Positions 34,851 to 42,767 are shown, counted from the first letter of the stretch. The stretch: 64,000 nucleotides of DNA from Gammaproteobacteria bacterium (GCA_021773795.1 JAJFJT010000015.1:62001-126000), one strand, 5' to 3'. Notes: a model not told the origin generated them from the sequence alone. Numbers and translations are program-made.

Positions 34851-36025
34851 CAGGTCGCAAACGCCGTGTTGTCCTTGTTCACGAGCCTCTTCAAAAGCCC
34901 AACCATTTCAGCGAATTCTGGCGCAGCGACTTTTTGCACAGCACCTGGGCCAAAGCTGTTGAGTGAGGTCCGGGAAAGATCGATTTCACGGAAAGCCCTG
35001 TGAACGCGAACAGAAGGGGAAGGCGAAAGGGAAAGCCCCGCTAGCGGGTTTTTTGCCTTTGTGGTTGTTTTCGAAGCCGCCTGGAAGAACTTCGAGGTAT
35101 CGATAACCCCGCTTTGCGTTTCCTTTTTGACGCGATCGACCAGCCCCAGCAAGCCCTTACCACTGTCAAATGCCTCTTTGGAAAAGGCTTGCAGGTCTTT
35201 GGCGGCCTCCTTGAACCCGAATAGCGAGGCAAAATCACCGGCAACACTCGACCCGAACGAGCCAACCAGGTTGTAAAACTGCCTCACGGACCGGGCGGTT
35301 GCTGCCGCGATGTCCGCGAAGACCGTTAAGGCCGGTGACACAAGCTTCGTTAAATCTTCGGCCATCGCCCCAAATGATTCATTCATCTTCTGGACGGCGT
35401 CGTTGGTTTCGGCGATAGCCTTCACATCCTTAAGGCTCAGGGTTTTCCCCAGGGCATCGGCAGATGCCATCATCTCCCGGAGTCCTTTGGAGCCATCTGC
35501 AAGAGCCGGTAGCAGCTCGATACCTGCCCGCCCAAAAATCTTGTAGGAAATGGCTGCCTTGTCGGTCTGAGACTTCACGCCCTTGAGGGCGTCCGCCAGC
35601 ACCATCAGTTTGTTTTCAGGCTTCAGCCCCTTGAATTGTTTGAGGTGTATGCCTAACGACTGGAATGCGGTTTTGGCTAACCCGGTGCCGGCGGCGGCAT
35701 CCGCAGTATTGACCTCGAGCTTTTCAAGGCTTTTGGCGAGCGTACCGAAGGAAAATCCTGATAGCTCCGATACCACGCGCAGCTGCGAAAGGGCCTCAGC
35801 GGAAGCGCCTATCTTGGTATTGAGTTTTTCAATCTGGTCCCCTGCCCTGAGCGCTTCACGCGACATAGCCACGAAACCGACAGCGATAGCGCCGACAGCC
35901 AGGTTTTTCAGAGACAAAGCCGTATTCTTGAATCCCGCCATTGAGTTTCTTGCTTGCTTTATTCCCGTCTGGAACTGGCTTGAATCTGCCCGCATTTTGA
36001 CGGTAAGGCTTGAGATGTTACCCAT
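34850..36025 (-). CDS. Short tail tape-measure-like protein
   Basis: ATG 36025 (MGNISSLTVKMRADSSQFQT) follows GGAG with an 8-bp gap; the frame is open 72 bp further upstream. The 391-residue product starts like tape-measure proteins (GIKQARNSMAGFKNTALSLK), has a hydrophobic segment near residues 44-56 (LAVGAIAVGFVAM) and helical Ala/Leu-rich repeats, including FGRAGIELLPALADGSKGLR. Full tape-measure proteins usually run from 700 to over 1000 residues, so this would specify a very short tail or act otherwise. It is coupled to the tail-Z-like gene. Confidence 0.7.
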   Translation of the reverse strand: MGNISSLTVKMRADSSQFQTGIKQARNSMAGFKNTALSLKNLAVGAIAVGFVAMSREALRAGDQIEKLNTKIGASAEALSQLRVVSELSGFSFGTLAKSLEKLEVNTADAAAGTGLAKTAFQSLGIHLKQFKGLKPENKLMVLADALKGVKSQTDKAAISYKIFGRAGIELLPALADGSKGLREMMASADALGKTLSLKDVKAIAETNDAVQKMNESFGAMAEDLTKLVSPALTVFADIAAATARSVRQFYNLVGSFGSSVAGDFASLFGFKEAAKDLQAFSKEAFDSGKGLLGLVDRVKKETQSGVIDTSKFFQAASKTTTKAKNPLAGLSLSPSPSVRVHRAFREIDLSRTSLNSFGPGAVQKVAAPEFAEMVGLLKRLVNKDNTAFAT

Positions 36026-36067
36026 TTCAGTGGCTCCTGGTAGCTTGTGATTTAGGAAGCAGATCGC

Positions 36068-36286
36068 ATGCGCGGCATTTGCTGCGGTCACGGCCACCCA
36101 CCCGGTGCCCGCGAAATCCCAGCCATGTACGGCAAGTCAACTTCCAACGGACGCCACAACGGCAAGGCGCAACGTCTCCGATTCTCCATTTACTCATGTG
36201 TCACCTTAAAAAACCCCCGTGTTGCCCTCATTGAGGGGAAGGCATCGGGAGGGGGATCCCATGGTTGGCAACCCATGGCCCGGTGA
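36068..36286 (+). CDS. Possible small ORF of unknown function, plus strand
   Basis: ATG 36068 with AGGAAG 9 bp upstream opens 72 codons on the strand opposite to the surrounding genes. The product is basic (GKSTSNGRHNGKAQRLRFSI near the middle, end GWQPMAR). It fills the 272-bp gap between the tape-measure-like start and the capsid hairpin, where no minus-strand gene is seen. I do not recognise a family with certainty, and it may not be expressed. Confidence 0.3.
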   Translation: MRGICCGHGHPPGAREIPAMYGKSTSNGRHNGKAQRLRFSIYSCVTLKNPRVALIEGKASGGGSHGWQPMAR

Positions 36287-36297
36287 TATGCCATGCA

Positions 36298-36334
36298 CCG
36301 TCGGCGGCACACATCACTTAGAAGCCGCCGACGG
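36298..36334 (-). terminator. Strong hairpin after the capsid gene
   Basis: CCGTCGGCGGC (36298-36308) and GCCGCCGACGG (36324-36334) form a perfect 11-bp GC-rich stem with a 15-nt loop directly after the capsid stop. No T run follows on the minus strand, so termination would need help; mRNA protection is another role. Confidence 0.6.
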
Positions 36335-38146
36335 TTAGGCAGTAACGGCGTCCTGGATGGCCGCGAAGGACTGAGGATGGCGAACGGAAATATCCACATC
36401 GAAAAACGCGGTCACTCGCACACCACCGGTGGAACTCAGGCTGTATGGATCGACCAGGATATCGAGCACGCCCCATTCACCGATCAGCAGGTCGGCAAAG
36501 TTCCCGTAGAGGATGGCGGAGAGGTTGGTACCGGTACCCTTGGTAAGGTTGCCCGGGACCTGGTTGGACACGGCCGCACGGATCCCCAGCAACCGGCCAT
36601 CCGTGAGTACGCCACCTTCCCAAACAAACCCCGCGCCGGCATCGCCGGAGACCTTCAGAGTCTTCAGCAATTTGGCACGGGTCACGGTGTTGACGAGGAA
36701 GCCGAGCGATCCTTGATCCGCATTGTCGGCCCCAAGCTCCTGCCCCAGGTCAACGATCAGATCGTAGGTTGGCACGCCTCCATTCGTTCCGATAGGCACG
36801 TCACCAATGCCGGAGGTGTTGAGAATTCCCGTGGGCTGCTCACCGGTACCCGAGCCATTGATGCAGACCCGATCGATTTCAAGCGCCACGGTGGTGGCCA
36901 GGTCATTACGAACGAAGCTTTCCGCATCGATGGACGATTGCTTCAAAAACCGCCGGGTGTATTCCGCGAGACCCGCCACGGATTTCGGCCTCAGGGCGAC
37001 CTGGTCAAAGGCCGCCTGACTCTCGGTGGGCGCGGCGCCTTCCGCAACCCAGTAGGCAGTCGATCCGCTGGTCTGGCGTGGAATATCTACGTTGCCCTGC
37101 AGATCCCTGAGGAAGGTAGCGCCCAGGCCGGCGACTTGCGCTTTGTTTCTCAGAACATCGATGAAGGAAGCGGACAGAAGATCCGTCGACACCAGGTGCC
37201 CGCCTGCGGTATCCGTTCCAACGTTCAGATCTCGCCGTTGAGGCACGGGGCACGGAACGAACACGCCTCGCGGAGGCCGACGCAACATTCGCGAAAGATG
37301 TTCGGAAGTTTCGATAGCCCGAGCGTAATCCCCCCCCCTATGATCAATCTGCATGTTGATCGCATCCAGGAAGGAAGAGCTCGCCTCGTTACCCATGCCG
37401 AAATTATCATCCATGATGGGCGCGGGGTGAGCACCGCCGAGTTTCGCGAGCACGGTGTTGCGGAAGCTTTCCGCAGAGCGGCCTTCCTGGATGGCGGCCA
37501 GTCCGAGATCGACAAAATCATGGTCCCTCGCAATGGCCATTATCTCTTGGACGCGGAACTCGGCCGTCTCGCGGAGTTTGTTCTCGCGGCGCCGTTGGCT
37601 CCGGGACGGCAAATCATCATCCTGGGTCGGTTCAATTGCTTGGTTGTTTTCCATTGTCCTATTACCTCGTGAAGTAAATTCGGCGGACCGGAATAGGCCC
37701 GCGTTTGGATCGGCACCAACACCTGTCGCGCTGACTTCGTTGACGGTCCAATCCGTAAATCGATAAACATCGCCACTCTCTCGAACGGGATCGCTGTTCA
37801 GGCTATAACCCACGGACAGATCGGTAATGTTGCCGGCAAGCATGTCGGCAAATCGCTCCTGTGCTTCCGTGGATTCTCCGCAGTGAATGTCACCACGCAG
37901 CTTTTTTCCTTCCACGCGGATATTGCGAACCCGGCCAAGCACGTTATTGAGATCGTGGCCCCAAAGAAGTGGGAGACCACGTGTAGCGCGGGACAAGTCA
38001 ACGCTACCAGGGGAGTGATCCAAAACCTCAATACCGTATCCGCGCTTGACGCCGGTCTCGGTCGAAAGGACGGAGGGAATTACTTTCTTCTTGCGGTCGG
38101 CAGCCCGGATGTCCAGGCTGACGGTTCTAAAAAGTGTTTCGCTCAT
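36335..38146 (-). CDS. Fused prohead protease and HK97-fold major capsid protein
   Basis: The 603-residue protein joins two phage head functions in one chain. Residues 1-160 match the caudoviral prohead serine protease: H64 in LPLLWGHDLNNVLGRV and S111 in ITDLSVGYSLN are the expected catalytic His and Ser. A charged, helical stretch (about 185-285, SRSQRRRENKLRETAEFRVQ) resembles the scaffolding delta domain. The rest is HK97-type capsid: GGHLVSTDLLSASFIDVLRN, AYWVAEGAAPTESQAAF, LKQSSIDAESFVRNDLA, INGSGTGEQPTGILN and LLGIRAAVSNQVP. In HK97 these are separate genes. It is the clearest phage structural gene in the element. Confidence 0.9.
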   Translation of the reverse strand: MSETLFRTVSLDIRAADRKKKVIPSVLSTETGVKRGYGIEVLDHSPGSVDLSRATRGLPLLWGHDLNNVLGRVRNIRVEGKKLRGDIHCGESTEAQERFADMLAGNITDLSVGYSLNSDPVRESGDVYRFTDWTVNEVSATGVGADPNAGLFRSAEFTSRGNRTMENNQAIEPTQDDDLPSRSQRRRENKLRETAEFRVQEIMAIARDHDFVDLGLAAIQEGRSAESFRNTVLAKLGGAHPAPIMDDNFGMGNEASSSFLDAINMQIDHRGGDYARAIETSEHLSRMLRRPPRGVFVPCPVPQRRDLNVGTDTAGGHLVSTDLLSASFIDVLRNKAQVAGLGATFLRDLQGNVDIPRQTSGSTAYWVAEGAAPTESQAAFDQVALRPKSVAGLAEYTRRFLKQSSIDAESFVRNDLATTVALEIDRVCINGSGTGEQPTGILNTSGIGDVPIGTNGGVPTYDLIVDLGQELGADNADQGSLGFLVNTVTRAKLLKTLKVSGDAGAGFVWEGGVLTDGRLLGIRAAVSNQVPGNLTKGTGTNLSAILYGNFADLLIGEWGVLDILVDPYSLSSTGGVRVTAFFDVDISVRHPQSFAAIQDAVTA

Positions 38147-38183
38147 CGCTAACTCCTAAAAGCTCGCGCTTGCTGAAACGCAA

Positions 38184-38265
38184 AGAGGCGGAGCCCCAGC
38201 AAGCGCATCAAGCAGCAGCCACAAAGTGGGTGCCATCTGTGCACGTCGCCGAAGACTCCGCCTCT
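38184..38265. repeat. Inverted repeat upstream of the capsid gene
   Basis: AGAGGCGGAG (38184-38193) and CTCCGCCTCT (38256-38265) are perfect 10-bp arms 62 bp apart. They lie in the 266-bp gene-free gap (38147-38412) ahead of the capsid gene, which otherwise shows no ORF. A regulatory structure in the capsid leader is possible. Confidence 0.4.
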
Positions 38266-38412
38266 CTGGAGGGGTCATCTTCCGTCCATCCCGTGGGCCT
38301 GGCCTGGTGGCGGCAGGCAAGCGCGAAGCATTGCCCTCGTAACCAAGCGTCTCCACAGGAGGAAAGACGTCCTAAGGGTCAATCTAAATCTTTTTTTTAT
38401 AGAACGCCACAC

Positions 38413-38673
38413 TTAATGTACCGGCGCATCTGATTGCATGCGTTTGGCATCTTCTGCAAGGTCGATAGCCGCCATTTTTACCCGTGCTGCCGCCTCGGTT
38501 GGCGTCAGTGGCCCGATCATATGCGTGAATACAATCTGCCGATGTTCGACTGCTACTACCGCCAGAGTTTTCGTGTGCTCACAATAGACAGAGACACAGT
38601 TTTCTTTTTTATGAGCGTGGAGATGGTCATACAGATCAGTGACACACGCGCTGCACAATTTTGGCTGGTTCAT
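38413..38673 (-). CDS. Small Cys-containing protein of unknown function
   Basis: The 86-residue product opens MNQPKLCSACVTDLYDHLHA and has four cysteines (C7, C10, C26, C31), arranged like a small zinc-binding ribbon. GGAGGAGG lies just upstream of ATG 38673. Its start overlaps the end of the upstream small gene by 4 bp. I do not recognise it. Its place between the origin-like repeats and the capsid suggests an element-specific regulatory or packaging role, but this is inference. Confidence 0.65.
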   Translation of the reverse strand: MNQPKLCSACVTDLYDHLHAHKKENCVSVYCEHTKTLAVVAVEHRQIVFTHMIGPLTPTEAAARVKMAAIDLAEDAKRMQSDAPVH

Positions 38674-38861
38674 TTGAGAGCCTCCTCCGCTAGCAGTAGA
38701 TCCATATATGCGATGATGTACGCCCGCTCATCTTTAGAAAGGTTTTCCATCTGTTGGCTAAAGTGTTGAATCTCCCAGGCAGACGGCGCCTCCGATCTTT
38801 TTATATTTGGATTGCCACCAACGATTCGAAGGTGGGGTTTCTTTGGGGCTGTCTCTTGCAT
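38670..38861 (-). CDS. Small protein of unknown function
   Basis: ATG 38861 (MQETAPKKPHLRIVGGN) is preceded by GAGGAG and gives 63 residues; an upstream in-frame start at 38879 is less likely. The C-terminal half is a probable helix pair (LSKDERAYIIAYMDLLLAEE). It overlaps the next gene by 4 bp and so is coupled to it. Function unknown. Confidence 0.6.
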   Translation of the reverse strand: MQETAPKKPHLRIVGGNPNIKRSEAPSAWEIQHFSQQMENLSKDERAYIIAYMDLLLAEEALK

Positions 38862-38969
38862 AGTGCTCTCCTCAATCAACTCGTGAACCCATATCCAGAA
38901 TCCTCACAGCTAGCTAAAACTCGCGAGTATCTTGCCCGTGAGGTGGCTTATCTAGGGAGGACCCGCTAG

Positions 38970-39212
38970 CTAAAACATCGACCGTTCGAATTCGGCCGCA
39001 TCTTCGGCCCAATCCTTTTGAATTTGTTCTTCGAGTCGTTCCCACTCCCCATCCATCTCCCCATCATATTTTCCTTCACCCTGGTCAGCTGAAATCACTC
39101 CCGTGGCGATCAGCCCCTTCACGTGAGAAATAATTTCTTTCCTCCGTTCCTTCATCTTCCGTTCAACTGCAATCGAAAGGTTTTTCTGTAGTACTTCTGT
39201 ATCGATGCTCAT
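38970..39212 (-). CDS. Small charged protein of unknown function
   Basis: ATG 39212 (MSIDTEVLQKNLSIAVERKM) with GGAGAAG upstream gives 80 residues: a basic helix (KMKERRKEIISHVKGLI), then a very acidic C-terminus (EWERLEEQIQKDWAEDAAEF). The frame is open to 39257, but that part lies in the iteron-like repeats. Function unknown; position beside the repeats makes a replication or regulatory role conceivable. Confidence 0.55.
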   Translation of the reverse strand: MSIDTEVLQKNLSIAVERKMKERRKEIISHVKGLIATGVISADQGEGKYDGEMDGEWERLEEQIQKDWAEDAAEFERSMF

Positions 39213-39240
39213 GCTCTTCTCCTGGTCGCCTATACAAACG

Positions 39241-39396
39241 ATGGCCACCTTGGCCACCTATACATAAAAGGTAGTAGTAGTAAGGGTTTCACTTGGCCAC
39301 CTTCACTTGGCCGTCTTGGCCGTCTTGGCCGTCTTCCGAAATGCGGCGAAGGTGGCCAAGGTGTCCAAGTTTTGATGGCAGGGGATCTTGGCCACC
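39241..39396. repeat. Cluster of nine 9-bp iteron-like repeats (possible replication origin)
   Basis: The motif TTGGCC(A/G)(C/T)C occurs at 39241 (one mismatch), 39250, 39293, 39307, 39316, 39325 and 39388 on the plus strand and inverted at 39351 and 39360 (the last with one mismatch). Three copies are in perfect 9-bp tandem (39307-39333). Opposed copies let 39315-39369 fold into a long hairpin. The cluster fills the gap between the ATPase gene and the next small gene, as expected of an origin bound by its replication protein. A regulatory operator array is the alternative. Confidence 0.6.
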
Positions 39397-39397
39397 T

Positions 39398-40423
39398 TCA
39401 TGGTTTAAGATCCATAGGATGGGTGGTACTTGGTAACTCCCAGAGCCAGTCACCATTGGCGCCCGTTGATTTAATCGAATTTACGTCCAGGGCTTTTTTG
39501 GCGCGACGTATCGTCCTACGTGCGATATGCGCACGCGCAGCGCGACTCTCTAATTCCTTTTGAGCCATCGGTCCGTGTGCTAGCTCTTCAGTAAGCCAAC
39601 TCTTTGCTTCACCCATTTTCGATGCGCGCACAGGATGGGCTGCTTCCAGCGCCGATGATGCGTCGATAAAGACAGGATCATCCTCCCAAGCAATCATGGG
39701 CGCACCGGTTTCTTGAGAAACCACGATTCTGTAGGCAAGCCCGCCTTGGTCAGTCCCCAGGTTGTTCTTGACGGGCAGAAATAAGCGCCTATCTGGATCC
39801 GCTCCATCTTTCGTCACTAAAAACGCAGCTCGCACCGTGGCGACAAATGCCAGGCTTCCAGATGTTCTATAAAGAGCATTGGTTCCGCTGGCTTTATTCA
39901 GATGGCTCACTAGCAATACAGCAACACCAAACTTTGCAGCCGTATCAACTAATGGCATAAGCAGACTGCGAACGTCCGCATTATTATGAGTGTCCGTTCC
40001 AGAGAGATAGGCAGATATTGGATCAATAATCACCAGCCTGGTATCAGGTTTTTTTCGTAAACATAGTTCCAGCGCTGCAATATCCTCAGCCAGGGAAAAG
40101 TAATGCTCCTTTTTACCCTCGTCCTCGCTGAACGTTTCAACACATTTGACGCAATGAATATTTTCCACATTTGCACCGGCCGCATCGAGGCGAATGCGGA
40201 TTGTGTCAGCAGGGTCATCCTCTGCCGACATCATTATCACGTCGCCTTTGGGGGAACCGATATCACCTTCCGGCCATCTGCCGCCCGTGGATACGATGGC
40301 CGCTATATAGGTGGTGATAAGTGATTTTCCGAGCCCCGGGTCTCCAGCGATAAGAACCGGCTTACCTAAAGGAATTTTTCCTGGCCAAAGCCACTCAACT
40401 GGCTTTGGTTCAACGCTCGCCAT
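39398..40423 (-). CDS. RepA-like/DnaB-like AAA ATPase
   Basis: The 341-residue protein has a RecA-like ATPase core: Walker A GDPGLGKS (27-34), GDVIMMSAEDDPADTIRIR, Walker B LVIIDPISAYLSG, and LLVSHLNKASGTNALYRTSG. This is the RepA/AAA_25 type found in plasmid and satellite replication modules, where it acts as a hexameric helicase or loader. The C-terminal part (about 270-330) looks like a winged helix. The start ATG 40423 has only a weak ribosome-binding site and lies 41 bp past the HTH gene. No primase is encoded in the element. Confidence 0.8.
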   Translation of the reverse strand: MASVEPKPVEWLWPGKIPLGKPVLIAGDPGLGKSLITTYIAAIVSTGGRWPEGDIGSPKGDVIMMSAEDDPADTIRIRLDAAGANVENIHCVKCVETFSEDEGKKEHYFSLAEDIAALELCLRKKPDTRLVIIDPISAYLSGTDTHNNADVRSLLMPLVDTAAKFGVAVLLVSHLNKASGTNALYRTSGSLAFVATVRAAFLVTKDGADPDRRLFLPVKNNLGTDQGGLAYRIVVSQETGAPMIAWEDDPVFIDASSALEAAHPVRASKMGEAKSWLTEELAHGPMAQKELESRAARAHIARRTIRRAKKALDVNSIKSTGANGDWLWELPSTTHPMDLKP

Positions 40424-40463
40424 GCATACAGTGAGCAGCTCAACAAATAACGGGTGGTTAGAT

Positions 40464-40694
40464 TTATTTATGAGCCTGACTCCGCGTGGGAGAAGGATGG
40501 ACGGTGCGCTGTTCTATGAAAGCATCGAGGTCAGAGCGACGATAATAAACGCGCCGGCCAATCTTGATGAACGGAAGGTTATAGCGGCCTGTGCTGGCCC
40601 ATATTTCAAGCGTCGCCAGAGCCAAGCCCAGGTAATCGGCAGCCTCTTTTCGGCTTAGACGATCATTGTTAAAAGCGATTTTTTTTACAGACAT
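40464..40694 (-). CDS. Small MerR/excisionase-type HTH protein
   Basis: The 76-residue protein has an HTH_17 motif (RLSRKEAADYLGLALATLEI, then FIKIGRRVYYRRSDLDAFIE), the fold of excisionases and small plasmid regulators. Its start shares a base with the alpA stop (TAATG), so the pair is coupled. It may serve as excision factor or as regulator of the ATPase gene that follows. Confidence 0.8.
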   Translation of the reverse strand: MSVKKIAFNNDRLSRKEAADYLGLALATLEIWASTGRYNLPFIKIGRRVYYRRSDLDAFIEQRTVHPSPTRSQAHK

Positions 40695-40900
40695 TATTCC
40701 ACCTCATCAGTTGCCTTAGGTGGCGCCGCTATTTTTTTCAAATAGTCGGCAATGGCTGATTCACGCCAAGCGACTTGCCCGCCCGTCATCTTAAGCGGCG
40801 CAGGAAAGGTTCCCGCCCGAACGCGCCGAAAAATAGTAGATTGGGATCCGTACCCGAGTTGCTGCAGGTCGGCGTAGCTGAGTAGTTTTAGGTTTTCCAT
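40694..40900 (-). CDS. alpA: AlpA family regulator
   Basis: The 68-residue protein matches AlpA: LLSYADLQQLGYGSQSTIFR, then VRAGTFPAPLKMTGGQVAWR and ESAIADYLKKIAA. AlpA proteins control integrase or excision in P4-like elements, and AlpA is a hallmark regulator of Gram-negative phage-inducible islands. GGAG lies 6 bp upstream of ATG 40900. Confidence 0.85.
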   Translation of the reverse strand: MENLKLLSYADLQQLGYGSQSTIFRRVRAGTFPAPLKMTGGQVAWRESAIADYLKKIAAPPKATDEVE

Positions 40901-40969
40901 TGGTTGCTCCTAACGAACGATGCAAGCCAATGGTAGGTATTGATTACAGAGGGGTCATTCCAAGAATTC

Positions 40970-41488
40970 TCAGTATTTCTCAGAATGGCGCTTAAGCATG
41001 TTTAGATATTCGTAGTAAAGGTTTTTCGCATCGCCCTCACTCACGCTGAATTTTTTAGCCGCAGCGGGCCATAATTCGCTAAGTGGCTCTTCTTCATTTC
41101 GGCGATATATAAAGTTGAAAATTCGGGCGATTAACGGCATCCCATCAAACCTCTTTAGCCGCCGTTGTATTTGCTCTAAGTGCGCGCCTTTGCGGTGTGG
41201 GATATTGAAGGCTTCACCGAACTCGCGCACCTCCCAATCGCTCCAGCGTCTAAGCCCGGACTCCAGTTCCTCCCGCACCCAACTAGGCGCCGCAATCCGA
41301 TATTGGGCACAACGCCGAAGGGCCTCAAAAAGCATGAGGGTGTTGCCCTGGTTATAGGCGTCCTGGCAATCCTTTAGGTCCTTAAGGGCCACGTCAGAGG
41401 CCCAACACCACCCCAGCCCAGATTCCACGAACTGGCCAGTTCCCAGATTCGCAAACTTCTTCTTGAGCTCTTCAATGCTTCCCTTCAT
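40970..41488 (-). CDS. Protein of unknown function downstream of integrase
   Basis: ATG 41488 (MKGSIEELKKKFANLGTGQF) with AAGGAG six bases upstream gives 172 residues; ATG 41494 and a longer open frame reaching 41545 are alternatives. It overlaps the integrase 3' end by 17 bp. The product is soluble, helical and rich in charged residues and Trp (GWCWASDVALKDLKDCQDAY, LWPAAAKKFSVSEGDA). I recognise no family. Coupling to int suggests control of integration or copy number, or a cargo role. Confidence 0.65.
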   Translation of the reverse strand: MKGSIEELKKKFANLGTGQFVESGLGWCWASDVALKDLKDCQDAYNQGNTLMLFEALRRCAQYRIAAPSWVREELESGLRRWSDWEVREFGEAFNIPHRKGAHLEQIQRRLKRFDGMPLIARIFNFIYRRNEEEPLSELWPAAAKKFSVSEGDAKNLYYEYLNMLKRHSEKY

Positions 41489-42683
41489 GTCCATCTCCTT
41501 GGATAAGTTCACCGCTTCCCGTATCCGCAACCCCGCCGGCGGCAAACATCGCCCGGGCGGCGGTATTCACCGCCTTTCGCACCGGGTCCAGGCTCAGGCG
41601 CGCGTAGATCGCCGTCGTACTTACATTCTTATGCGCCAGGGTCTTGCCGATGATAGGCAAGCTCGCACCGGTTGCCGCTTGCCAGCTTCCGAGCGTGCGC
41701 CTGAGATCATGAATACGAAGATCCTCGATTTCGGCACGCTGTAGCAGCGATTTCCAAGCGCGGCGCATCTCTGTGAGATGGCCGGTCTTGCCGGTTCCTG
41801 GAAAAACCCACTCTGTTTGCGCTTCCTCCGCGCGAAGTTTGAGAATAGCCAGCGCCTCCGGCGCGAGCGGCACGGTATGTGGCTCTCCACTCTTGGTCTT
41901 GGGGATCCGCCAGGTGGCCCGCTCCCGGTTGATATCGGCCCAACGCATCGCCTGCAGATTACCTCGGCGCGCACCGGTCAAGAGCGCCAGCAATACAAAA
42001 TCGCGAAAGGTGGGATTTGATTCGTAGGCGAGCGCCTGGAAAAAACGCGGCATTTCATCAGGATGTAGGAAGCGATCCCGGGAGCGCTCTGGAAAGCGAT
42101 CAATATGGGCGCCCGGATTCTCGCCCTCGAAATCGCCCCAATAAAGTGCGCGGTTAAACATCGCGCGAAGCAAGGCCGTTGCCTTGTTCGCGCTTGCGCC
42201 GCTCCTTTTTGCGGCTATCTCCGCATGCAGGTTCTGTACCTCGGTGCGTTTAATCCGAGAGAGCTTGCGGGGGCCCCACGGCACAAAATAGCGGCGGTAA
42301 TAGGATTCCGGGTTCTTGGTTTGCATGCCGCGCGCCCGGATGTGCTGTTTCAGGTACTTCTGGAATAGCTCTTCCAGGGTAAGTTCCGTTCTCGCGGCAC
42401 GTTTGGCGGCCTGGGGATTCTCAGATGCAGCAATCTGTCCGTTGTACTGCTCTGCCGCATTGCGGGCCTGGTCGACCGTAGTTCCAGGAAAGCGCCCAAT
42501 GAAGATCCGTTCCGGCCTACCGTCGACTTTTCGGTACAGGTAAAATGAGCGCGTTCCCTTGCCAGTGATGCAGAGCGCGAGGTGAGGCATCCCGGCATCA
42601 TAGTAGTATTGCCGCTTGCCCTTTTCCGGGGGTACAAGATGGTCTATCCGGGTACGGGTGAAGTTAAAACGACGCTCGCTCAT
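41472..42683 (-). CDS. int: Tyrosine integrase of the element
   Basis: The 403-residue protein is a P4/DUF4102-type tyrosine recombinase: an N-terminal arm-binding domain (RQYYYDAGMPHLALCITGKG, IFIGRFPGTTVDQARNAAEQ), a core-binding domain, then the catalytic residues R239 (LTGARRGNLQAM), H325 and R328 (IHDLRRTLGS), H351 (LAHKNVSTTAIYARL) and the nucleophile Y360. It is complete and appears active. It lies beside attR, facing inward. A putative promoter and paired arm-type sites lie between it and attR. Confidence 0.95.
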   Translation of the reverse strand: MSERRFNFTRTRIDHLVPPEKGKRQYYYDAGMPHLALCITGKGTRSFYLYRKVDGRPERIFIGRFPGTTVDQARNAAEQYNGQIAASENPQAAKRAARTELTLEELFQKYLKQHIRARGMQTKNPESYYRRYFVPWGPRKLSRIKRTEVQNLHAEIAAKRSGASANKATALLRAMFNRALYWGDFEGENPGAHIDRFPERSRDRFLHPDEMPRFFQALAYESNPTFRDFVLLALLTGARRGNLQAMRWADINRERATWRIPKTKSGEPHTVPLAPEALAILKLRAEEAQTEWVFPGTGKTGHLTEMRRAWKSLLQRAEIEDLRIHDLRRTLGSWQAATGASLPIIGKTLAHKNVSTTAIYARLSLDPVRKAVNTAARAMFAAGGVADTGSGELIQGDGHEGKH

Positions 42684-42702
42684 GCGGCCCTCCCCTCTTT
42701 CA

Positions 42703-42767
42703 GTGCTACCCTGGTGCTACCCGAAAACGCAGGTTTAAGTAAACTTCACAAAGTTTACGGGTAGCAC
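42703..42767. promoter_or_regulatory. Integrase arm-type sites and operator-like palindrome near attR
   Basis: GTGCTACCC occurs at 42703-42711 and 42714-42722, 11 bp apart as near attL, and inverted at 42759-42767. Between them GTAAACTT (42739-42746) and AAGTTTAC (42751-42758) form a perfect palindrome with a 4-bp centre. The array lies in the integrase leader, so integrase or AlpA binding here could also control int. Confidence 0.6.

Noticed and set aside
36293-37672. Long plus-strand open frame (459 codons) opposite the capsid gene
   Set aside because: It is the complement of the well-supported protease-capsid gene, has low-complexity, family-less content and no ribosome-binding site of note.
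39307-39333. CRISPR-like tandem repeat
   Set aside because: Repeat unit is 9 bp with no spacers and no cas genes in the window; it fits iterons, not CRISPR.
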